Assembly (NCBI GenBank): GCA_965372355.1
Contig: CBDVBZ010000183.1
Span: 1 to 5,485 of the forward strand
From: CBDVBZ01 sp965372355
GTDB lineage: Bacteria > Krumholzibacteriota > Krumholzibacteriia > WVZY01
Length of the DNA: 5,485 nt
Reading direction: 5' to 3'
Shown here: piece after piece, positions 1 through 4,998 of the stretch
Layout: each line of letters starts with the position of its first letter
How positions within the stretch are numbered: position 1 is the stretch's first letter
Notes under the pieces: generated by a model
The model's database searches: none
Told to the model about the DNA's origin: nothing
The model's input: the letters and a program-made list of their open reading frames with translations, nothing else
Position numbers and translations under genes: made by a program

Positions 1-1505
1 CCGTATTGGCCACAGCGCTTCTCCTGGGGCTCGCGTATCCGGCCGACGCCGGAGACGATGAGATGTTCGATGTATACAAGCTCAACGTCGCGGGTGAGCT
101 TTTGCAGCATTGGGTCGAGGATTTGAACATCGATGGCCGCAAGGACATACTCGCGGTCCATCGTAAGGGCCTGCAGCCGGATGAGACACGCTGGATATCG
201 GTCTTCTGGCAAAGCCCCGAGCGCGGATTCGCGACGGCAGCGGATCAATCGTGGGAGATCGATCTCGACGCCGCCGTACTCGATATCGGTGACGTCACCG
301 GTGACAATCGCAAGGAGATCTGCTACCTGACGAACACTGGTGTTCGCTACTACCCGATCGGTGAGTCCGCGTACGAGACCGAGTCTCAGCATCTTCTCGA
401 CGCTCGGGGTCTTGCCGTCTACCCATCGAAGCGCAGCATCCCCATGATCGATTTTGTCCGCGACTGGAACGAGGACGGCAAGGACGAGGTTGCGGTCCCG
501 GGTTTCGAGGGCCTGTCGATCTACTCGCGGGACCCCAGCGGGGCGTACACATCGGACAACGTCGTTCTCGTAGAAATCGAGACGAGCCTCAGGCGCATCT
601 GGGGCCACGGGAGAAACTCGAGCACGTTCGGTTTGGTAGCGCGCTACACATTTCCCAACGTCCAGCTGCTCGACTACAACCAGAACGGCACCCTGGATCT
701 CATCGCGACGACGGAAGACCGCGTCATTGTGTATCTGAGAGAACCCGATGGAATGTATGCAAAGGAACCGGCCGTGAATCGACTCTTCGATGTCCTCACC
801 CAGGAGGAGAAAATAGAGGCCATGGCGGAGGTCGAGACTCTGGTTGAGGATTTGAACCAGGACGGTTATGCGGATGCCGTCGTGACCAAACAGACCGCGA
901 AGGGGCTTACCAATTTCCGCGGCGTTGTCAGTGTTTGGTGGGGCGGGCCCGAAGGTTTTGGGGTAGATCCCGATCAGATGATCATCTCTGAGGGGACCGC
1001 CTCGGTTGGGGCCCGCTTTATGGACGTCAACGGAGATGGCCGCAAGGATCTCGTGCTGCCGTCGATCAAATTCAGCATTGCGGCGATCATACGGATCCTG
1101 GTGACGAGAAGCATCAAGGTCTATTTCAACATCTTTCTTCTGAACGAAGACAATCGTCTCTCGGAACGCCCTGATTTTACCAAAGAGGTGAAATTCAAGA
1201 TCGACCTGTCCGGAGAATCGGACTCGCAGGCGATGGATCTCGAGGGGGATTACAACGGTGACAAGCGTACCGACTTTGTTTTTGCGACGGGCAAGGACGA
1301 GCTCGCGGTTTATCTGGGTGAGGCCGCGGGCAAGAATCGTCTTTTCTCGAAGAATCCAGCGGCAAAGATCCGAGCCGACGCATACGGCGAGCTCAACAGC
1401 CACGACCTCAACGATGACGGCTATTTCGATATGATCATCTACTACCCGGAGAGCAAGAAAATGAAGGGCACACTGGAGGTCCTCGTCAACCGGGGGAGCT
1501 GGTGA
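1..1505 (+). CDS. Secreted FG-GAP/VCBS repeat beta-propeller protein (5' partial)
   Basis: The frame is open to the left edge and stops with TGA at 1503-1505. A TTG at position 6 could be read as a start, but the visible N-terminus (LATALLLGLAYPADAG) is a signal-peptide core and cleavage site without its basic n-region, so the true start is upstream. Counting from that TTG, eight DxNxDGxxD-type calcium-loop motifs begin at residues 39, 96, 153, 223, 282, 340, 415 and 467. Most are about 57-60 residues apart, the blade spacing of FG-GAP/VCBS (integrin-alpha-like) beta-propellers. Variants are D96 (DVTGDNRKE), which lacks the usual glycine position, and D415 (DYNGDKRTD). Between motifs 6 and 7 lies a hydrophobic, basic stretch at about residues 349-379. 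Family knowledge suggests an exported calcium-stabilised binding or scaffold protein. No catalytic residues are recognisable and the ligand is unknown. Confidence 0.88.
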   Translation, partial: VLATALLLGLAYPADAGDDEMFDVYKLNVAGELLQHWVEDLNIDGRKDILAVHRKGLQPDETRWISVFWQSPERGFATAADQSWEIDLDAAVLDIGDVTGDNRKEICYLTNTGVRYYPIGESAYETESQHLLDARGLAVYPSKRSIPMIDFVRDWNEDGKDEVAVPGFEGLSIYSRDPSGAYTSDNVVLVEIETSLRRIWGHGRNSSTFGLVARYTFPNVQLLDYNQNGTLDLIATTEDRVIVYLREPDGMYAKEPAVNRLFDVLTQEEKIEAMAEVETLVEDLNQDGYADAVVTKQTAKGLTNFRGVVSVWWGGPEGFGVDPDQMIISEGTASVGARFMDVNGDGRKDLVLPSIKFSIAAIIRILVTRSIKVYFNIFLLNEDNRLSERPDFTKEVKFKIDLSGESDSQAMDLEGDYNGDKRTDFVFATGKDELAVYLGEAAGKNRLFSKNPAAKIRADAYGELNSHDLNDDGYFDMIIYYPESKKMKGTLEVLVNRGSW

Positions 1506-1544
1506 CAACCGAAAGCGGTAACCGATTTAACTACAGCATAATAA

Positions 1545-1578
1545 GCCGCTGAGCGGCGGGCGATGCCGGAATAACCGG
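1545..1578 (+). other. Two short hairpins downstream of the VCBS gene
   Basis: GCCGC (1545-1549) pairs with GCGGC (1553-1557) across a TGA triloop. CCGG (1566-1569) pairs with CCGG (1575-1578) around AATAA. A third, weaker hairpin, ACCG/CGGT, lies at 1508-1519. None is followed by a T-run, so they are not intrinsic terminators. They may protect the 3' end of the upstream mRNA or be incidental. Confidence 0.3.
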
Positions 1579-1597
1579 TTTCGCGGCGGTGGTTTTG

Positions 1598-1606
1598 TGT
1601 TATAAT
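1598..1606 (+). promoter_or_regulatory. Extended -10 promoter
   Basis: The sequence TGTTATAAT matches the extended -10 consensus (TGnTATAAT) exactly. No good -35 hexamer lies 16-18 bp upstream (GTTTCG is the 17-bp candidate), which extended -10 promoters tolerate. The predicted start is G1612 or G1613. This is the only convincing promoter before the lipoprotein gene at 1709, but a terminator sits between them. Confidence 0.6.
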
Positions 1607-1611
1607 TGTAC

Positions 1612-1690
1612 GGTATCAACGGCCCCCCAACAAGGGACCGCCATAGAGGTCTTATACCTTGAGGGCGTGGTTCGAGCCCTCTTTTTTGTT
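1612..1690 (+). ncRNA. Candidate small RNA or transcription-attenuation leader
   Basis: A transcript from the promoter at 1598-1606 would be about 75-80 nt before the terminator. Its first bases, GGTAT (1612-1616), pair with ATACC (1654-1658), closing a domain right at the 5' end. Inside it, GACC (1636-1639) pairs with GGTC (1648-1651), extendable by two G-U pairs. Alternatively GGC/GCC (1621-1623/1640-1642) plus CCC/GGG (1626-1628/1634-1636) can form; the two inner folds exclude each other. The terminator hairpin follows at 1661. I do not recognise a known riboswitch or sRNA family. It could be a stand-alone sRNA or a leader controlling read-through into the lipoprotein gene. I see no short ORF with a convincing Shine-Dalgarno site in it, so leader-peptide attenuation is not supported. 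Confidence 0.4.
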
Positions 1691-1692
1691 TT
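1661..1692 (+). terminator. Intrinsic terminator ahead of the lipoprotein gene
   Basis: GAGGGC (1661-1666) pairs perfectly with GCCCTC (1676-1681) around a 9-nt loop. Six T (1682-1687) follow directly, then G and more T. This is a classical Rho-independent terminator. It ends less than 20 nt before the GTG start at 1709 and overlaps the 5' UTR of that gene. It may end the short transcript from 1612, stop read-through from the VCBS gene, or act as a regulated attenuator. Confidence 0.75.
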
Positions 1693-1696
1693 TGAC

Positions 1697-1703
1697 AAAG
1701 AGG
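1697..1703 (+). promoter_or_regulatory. Ribosome binding site that fixes the lipoprotein start
   Basis: AAAGAGG lies 5 nt before the GTG at 1709. It decides in favour of this start over the in-frame GTG at 1589, which overlaps promoter and terminator elements and has no Shine-Dalgarno at proper spacing. Confidence 0.75.
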
Positions 1704-1708
1704 TTATC

Positions 1709-4642
1709 GTGAAAAAGCATCTGTCACTCGTTGGCGCGATCCGCGGATTGGCGCGCGTATGTATGCCCCTGATGCTGGTTTTCATATTGTCCTGCTCGGA
1801 TGACGACCCGGCCAAACCGGATCCGCCTCCACCCGTTCAGCCCCCTCCCACAGGTGACGTCACTCAGAGTATTCCACCCACTGGCGGCACGATCGCGGCA
1901 ACGAGCGAAGAGGGTGCCATTATCAGCGTGACCGTACCCGGAGGCGCGGTGGGCAGCGCGCTCCAGTTTGGGCTCAGACCCCGGACGCCGGAAGCCGGCA
2001 CGTGGGTCAACGTCATCACAGAACCCAAATACATGGTTTTCTTCAAGGGCATCGATGTCGCAATAAAGGCACCGAACGGTTTTGCGGTCGACAGCACGCA
2101 TCAGCTGTTTCTGGGAACCAAGTCGGATCCGTCACTGCTTCCGACCGTCTATATAGATACGTTGCGGACGCTCAACACGACGATTAACGGTTTTGGAGCC
2201 AGCTCCGATGACCCGGTGGGATTCGTCCAGCGCGTCGCCCCTGCGGCCGAGGTTGCCAACAACATCAGCGCCGCCCCGTTCACGTGTCCGGAGCACGTCC
2301 AGATCGCCCAGCAGGCGATCGACGACTTTATCGCGTCGGGCACATACGACGCCGCGGTCAAGGCGATGTTTGCCGCCGCTTCTTGTGTGTCGAGGGAGGA
2401 ATGCGCCGATGTGGACGAGTGGGTTGGGACGGTGACTCAGATCGCCTGCGACAGTCTGTTCGACGCACTTGCCGCAACCGGGAGTATCACGAGCTACGGG
2501 CAGTTCAGGCAGGTCGCGGCGCCAGTCGTCTACTGGGCGGCGATCGCCCGGGCGCTCGATCCGAGTTGTTCGTCATTGAGTCAGATCACGACGACGCTGG
2601 CGACCTGGATCAGCAGCTTTTTCGCTGATTTCTTCGACGATGAGCTCGATGCCCTTACCAAGGACGACTACGTGACATTCGCGGCCCTCAAGGATGAGGC
2701 GAGAGACGCACACAAGCTTTTTACCGAAGCGTTGTTTCTTGGAGAAACGGCCGCGGCGACACAGCTCCAGGACGATTTTCTTTATCCGGCGCTGAACTCG
2801 ATGCGTGCCAGAGCATACACGCTTTGCATGAGTGACACGTGGCACTACCCGCTCTCAAGGCTCACATCTGTTGGCTTTTACGCCGACCACGACGAAGTCG
2901 GTGTCACCCCACCGAACAATCCGCTCCTCACCGAGCCGTCGCGGTACGCACAGTTCACCGACCAGAATATCTGGGACGACATTCAGCTCTGCGCAACACA
3001 GGTGGATGTGACGACCAGTGCGCTTTCAGGCGGCCAACTGGCCATGGAGTCGGGCGGCGGCAACTCGTCACCCGGGTCGTATGTGACCAGCATCGACATC
3101 CGGACTCCCTCCCGCGGCAAACTGGTGGTTGGCGGCGGCATCGGTGCGATAACTTGCTGGAACGATGTGCCGGGCGACAACCAGGTGATTTTCCAGATCG
3201 GCGGTACGCAGGTGCACACGATCAATCGATCGGGTGAGGAGTATCTGACTCCACCGGTCGAGTTCGATATCCGATCCCTGGCGTTATCGACCGGTGCCGA
3301 ATTCGATGACGGCAAGCGGGTCACGATGCTTGTCAGAAGAACCCGTAACACGTGTGACGATCGGCTGTGGGGTTCTCGCAATTACCATTTGCTGCAGATC
3401 AATATGGATATCGAAGGCCCCGCCGGGCTCACGGTCACCCACAACACACCCGATACGGTGAGAGCCGGGGAGACCGTGCCTCTCGAGGTCACAGTCGAGG
3501 TGATCGACCAATTCGGCGTGGGCTCATTCGAGAGCGGCGTCAGTGTTAGTCTAAGCGCGGTTGCCGGAACTGCGGTGGTCCCCCTGGACCCCGCGACCGG
3601 TCAAACCGACACGAATGGCGTTTTCAACTCGCAGATGATAATCCCACCAGACCCCGCCTCGGCAAACAAGGCGCTATCTTCGGCGGCACAAAACCTCATT
3701 CTCACGATCACAGCCAATGCAGACGGTATCGACACCACAGAGGTGGTCGAGCCCGTGTTCGAAACCTGCGTCGTCCGCGGTGCTCTTTCGGCGAACAGCC
3801 AGGAGGAGCTGGATGCGTTTGATGAGGTTTGCCGGGTCGAGGGCACCCTGCAGCTGGGAGACGATGGATCGGGGACCAGGATAAGCAATCTGAACGCCTT
3901 GTCGAACCTGACTTACGCCGAGGCCGTAGTGATCAGCAACACGGCCCTGACGAGTCTCGACGGTCTGGAGAAATTGGCGCTCAACACAACCGCCTCGCTG
4001 TCCATACTGAACAACGCGAGCCTTGCGAACGTCGACTCGTTGGGCAGCAGAGCTCAGGGCGTTACACGGGTGTTTGTGATCCTGCAGATCAAGAACAACC
4101 CGTCGCTGACCCGTATCGATGGCGTCGATAATTTGGTTCGAACGACGGGTGCCACAGCCGCTTTCCTCGAGGTGGAGGGCAACGGTGTGCTCGCCTCGCT
4201 CACCGGTCTTCAGAAAGTGACGTCGGTCGGAACCTTGCTGAACGTCACGGACAACGATTTGTTGACTTCGCTCAGCGGTCTGGTGCCGACGACTGTGGGG
4301 ATCCTCAGGATTGACGGAAACGCGTTGCTGAAGTCGCTATCCACGTTCGTCTCCACAACCGTGAGCGACTCGCTCGTTATTCGGGACAACCCCGTCTTGC
4401 CGAACCTCAACGGACTCGGCCTGGTGAGATCACTCACGAATGGCTGTGTGATCTCGGGCAACGGGGATCTCGTGGACATCGACGGTCTGCAGAACCTGAT
4501 GAGCGTCGGCGCCTTGTTTGCGATTACGAAAAACCCGAAGCTTTGTCTGCCCCTTCCGACGTGGGTAGACCAGGTCTCGGCGGGCTCGGCGGATTTCTCC
4601 GAGAACGGCACCGATTCGTCCTGTAATCCGTCGATGAACTGA
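1709..4642 (+). CDS. Multidomain lipoprotein: ZU5-like, helical, Big-1-like and leucine-rich repeat domains
   Basis: The product is 977 residues from GTG 1709. Residues 1-29 form a lipoprotein signal peptide with basic start MKKH, a hydrophobic core and lipobox ILSC (Cys29). Serine at +2 fits outer-membrane sorting. A proline-rich linker follows at about 34-48. Residues 50-125 resemble a ZU5-like fold (PPTGGTI, then VTVPGGAV). Residues 190-385 are mostly helical, with several cysteines (for example 193, 226, 232, 247). Residues 420-570 appear beta-rich and unassigned. Residues 570-685 look like a bacterial Ig-like Big-1 domain (TDTNGVFNSQMI). After Cys687/Cys708, leucine-rich repeats of the LxIxxNxxLxSLxGL type start near 740, 764, 792, 820, 844, 866, 889, 913 and 937, at 22-28 residue spacing, like receptor-L-domain-like bacterial repeats. 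Cys945 and Cys972 cap the end. The likely role is surface binding or adhesion. No enzyme signature is seen. Confidence 0.87.
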   Translation: MKKHLSLVGAIRGLARVCMPLMLVFILSCSDDDPAKPDPPPPVQPPPTGDVTQSIPPTGGTIAATSEEGAIISVTVPGGAVGSALQFGLRPRTPEAGTWVNVITEPKYMVFFKGIDVAIKAPNGFAVDSTHQLFLGTKSDPSLLPTVYIDTLRTLNTTINGFGASSDDPVGFVQRVAPAAEVANNISAAPFTCPEHVQIAQQAIDDFIASGTYDAAVKAMFAAASCVSREECADVDEWVGTVTQIACDSLFDALAATGSITSYGQFRQVAAPVVYWAAIARALDPSCSSLSQITTTLATWISSFFADFFDDELDALTKDDYVTFAALKDEARDAHKLFTEALFLGETAAATQLQDDFLYPALNSMRARAYTLCMSDTWHYPLSRLTSVGFYADHDEVGVTPPNNPLLTEPSRYAQFTDQNIWDDIQLCATQVDVTTSALSGGQLAMESGGGNSSPGSYVTSIDIRTPSRGKLVVGGGIGAITCWNDVPGDNQVIFQIGGTQVHTINRSGEEYLTPPVEFDIRSLALSTGAEFDDGKRVTMLVRRTRNTCDDRLWGSRNYHLLQINMDIEGPAGLTVTHNTPDTVRAGETVPLEVTVEVIDQFGVGSFESGVSVSLSAVAGTAVVPLDPATGQTDTNGVFNSQMIIPPDPASANKALSSAAQNLILTITANADGIDTTEVVEPVFETCVVRGALSANSQEELDAFDEVCRVEGTLQLGDDGSGTRISNLNALSNLTYAEAVVISNTALTSLDGLEKLALNTTASLSILNNASLANVDSLGSRAQGVTRVFVILQIKNNPSLTRIDGVDNLVRTTGATAAFLEVEGNGVLASLTGLQKVTSVGTLLNVTDNDLLTSLSGLVPTTVGILRIDGNALLKSLSTFVSTTVSDSLVIRDNPVLPNLNGLGLVRSLTNGCVISGNGDLVDIDGLQNLMSVGALFAITKNPKLCLPLPTWVDQVSAGSADFSENGTDSSCNPSMN

Positions 4643-4643
4643 T

Positions 4644-4656
4644 GCCCGTGACGGGC
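4644..4656 (+). repeat. Hairpin just after the lipoprotein stop, followed by an A-run
   Basis: GCCCG (4644-4648) pairs with CGGGC (4652-4656), optionally GCCCGT/ACGGGC, one base after the stop codon, followed by six A. It resembles a terminator stem but has A instead of T on the transcribed side. It is therefore not an intrinsic terminator on the + strand, and on the minus strand the T-run would precede the stem. It may stabilise the mRNA 3' end. Confidence 0.4.
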
Positions 4657-4663
4657 AAAAAAC

Positions 4664-4677
4664 GCCTGTACACAGGC
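4664..4677. repeat. Inverted repeat over a candidate -35 element
   Basis: GCCTGT and ACAGGC form a 6+6 inverted repeat with a 2-bp spacer. As RNA it would be a 5-bp hairpin with a TACA loop; as DNA it is operator-like. It covers the TGTACA hexamer used as the -35 in the candidate promoter below, so a regulator bound here could block that promoter. Whether it is an operator or a 3' UTR hairpin cannot be decided from one copy. Confidence 0.4.
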
Positions 4678-4695
4678 TGACCCGTTGGCTATGAT
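4667..4695 (+). promoter_or_regulatory. Candidate promoter of the downstream structured RNA
   Basis: TGTACA (4667-4672; four of six matches to TTGACA) is separated by 17 bp from TATGAT (4690-4695; five of six matches to TATAAT). The predicted start is about 4702, a few bases before the first RNA stem at 4709. The fit between predicted start, first stem and downstream terminator supports a separate transcript. Confidence 0.5.
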
Positions 4696-4760
4696 TCTTG
4701 GAAAGGCTTCGCAGAGGGTATGCGACAGCCCTCGGAACCTGGGCGGTTGAGAGGGCTGGG

Positions 4761-4785
4761 CGAGTTGGGTCTCGCCGAGTTGGGT
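4761..4785 (+). repeat. Direct repeat CGAGTTGGGT, 15-nt period
   Basis: CGAGTTGGGT occurs at 4761-4770 and 4776-4785. It is followed by CTCGCC in the first copy and TCGCCC in the second. Each copy supplies one of the hairpins P3 and P4, which suggests a local duplication gave rise to them. It also lets GGGCGA (4758-4763) pair with TCGCCC (4786-4791), a fold incompatible with P3 and P4. Confidence 0.6.
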
Positions 4786-4794
4786 TCGCCCAAG

Positions 4795-4808
4795 AAGGAG
4801 GTGATCCA
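4795..4808 (+). promoter_or_regulatory. Extra-long Shine-Dalgarno matching the 16S rRNA 3' end
   Basis: AAGGAGGTGATCCA is complementary over 14 nt to the bacterial 16S rRNA 3' terminus (TGGATCACCTCCTT as DNA). Ordinary ribosome binding sites use 4-7 nt. GGAGG sits 7 nt before the GTG at 4809, the normal spacing, and directly follows the UUCG-capped hairpin P4. Confidence 0.75.
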
Positions 4809-4853
4809 GTGAGTTCTGACAGATGCGGCTTAGTGGAGGTGGCGTCCCTGTAA
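4809..4853 (+). CDS. 14-residue ORF inside the structured RNA
   Basis: GTG at 4809 to TAA at 4851 would give the peptide MSSDRCGLVEVASL. It sits behind an optimally spaced, unusually long Shine-Dalgarno. It has one cysteine, two acidic residues and one basic residue, no hydrophobic core for export, and no amino-acid run of the kind seen in biosynthetic attenuator leaders. The second half of the ORF is built into stem P5: the internal GGAGG (4835-4839) spans parts of the Val-Glu-Val codons, and the TAA stop is exactly the 3-nt loop of CCCTG-TAA-CGGGG. Ribosome passage would therefore open P5. It may be a real micropeptide, a leader whose translation controls folding, or a ribosome-recruiting site. 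I do not recognise the peptide. Confidence 0.45.
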   Translation: MSSDRCGLVEVASL

Positions 4854-4939
4854 CGGGGTCCTCCCAGAGCGTGTGGCACTGTCGAGGGATTCACCCCGTC
4901 TGCAGGGGTACCCAATGCCACCAAAACTGAACGTAAAAC

Positions 4940-4975
4940 GAGGCCTCGCCGCAAAGCGGCGGGGCCTCTTCATTT
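4940..4975 (+). terminator. Strong intrinsic terminator, probably bidirectional
   Basis: GAGGCCTCGCCGC (4940-4952) pairs with GCGGCGGGGCCTC (4956-4968) around an AAA loop: 13 bp including one T-G pair. On the + strand it is followed by TTCATTT, an imperfect T-run. On the minus strand the stem is followed by GTTTTACG, and it lies 30 nt past the stop of the convergent gamma-glutamyltransferase gene. It probably ends both transcripts. Confidence 0.8.
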
Positions 4976-4998
4976 GACGGGCACCCGTGCCGGGCCAA

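Larger units (their letters stand above)
4702..4975 (+). ncRNA. Structured RNA of unknown family containing a short ORF
   Basis: Stems abut one another. P1 TCGCA/TGCGA (4709-4713/4721-4725). P2 CAGCCCTC/GAGGGCTG (4726-4733/4751-4758), with AACC/GGTT (4736-4739/4745-4748) inside it across a GG/GA internal loop. P3 GGCGAG/CTCGCC (4759-4764/4771-4776). P4 TTGGG/CCCAA (4780-4784/4789-4793) closed by a TTCG tetraloop. Then a Shine-Dalgarno and 14-codon ORF. P5 GGAGG/CCTCC (4835-4839/4860-4864) encloses CCCTG/CGGGG (4846-4850/4854-4858). P6 GTGGCA/TGCCAC (4873-4878/4916-4921) encloses GGG/CCC and CCCC/GGGG. A terminator ends it. The P1 loop GAGGG can also pair with CCCTC of P2. It has its own promoter and terminator and no long ORF with a good start. 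It does not match tmRNA, RNase P, 6S or SRP RNA as I know them. Folding and conservation are unverified. Confidence 0.6.

Noticed and set aside
1667..1681. GGTTCGAGCC resembles a tRNA T-arm
   Set aside because: The flanking bases do not form a 5-bp T-stem around the loop, and no anticodon or acceptor stem is present. It is the terminator loop and stem.
1692..1720. TTGACA at 1692-1697 as a -35 for the lipoprotein gene
   Set aside because: A -10 at proper spacing would fall inside the coding sequence (AAGCAT, poor match), downstream of the Shine-Dalgarno.
4795..4809. Minus strand reads like the 16S rRNA 3' end (CTGGATCACCTCCTT)
   Set aside because: Identity stops after 15 nt; the flanks do not match 16S helix 45 or the spacer. 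It is better explained as a Shine-Dalgarno on the + strand.
4698..4853. Open + frame from TTG 4698 running into the 14-codon ORF
   Set aside because: No Shine-Dalgarno before TTG 4698, the sequence is dictated by hairpin stems, and the strong ribosome site points to GTG 4809.
4833..4864. Resemblance to the SRP RNA Alu domain (GGAGGT-GCG-CCCTGTAAC pattern)
   Set aside because: The conserved S-domain loop (GGAAGnAGCA type) is absent downstream, and the segment folds as a simple nested hairpin.
4430..4954. 174-codon minus-strand open frame across the lipoprotein end and the structured RNA
   Set aside because: It is antisense to a well-supported coding end and to stem-rich DNA, has an Arg/Pro-rich low-quality product, and matches no family.
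4702..4975. tmRNA, RNase P RNA or 6S RNA
   Set aside because: No tRNA-like ends or tag frame for tmRNA, no conserved P4 sequences for RNase P, and no long rod with central bubble for 6S.
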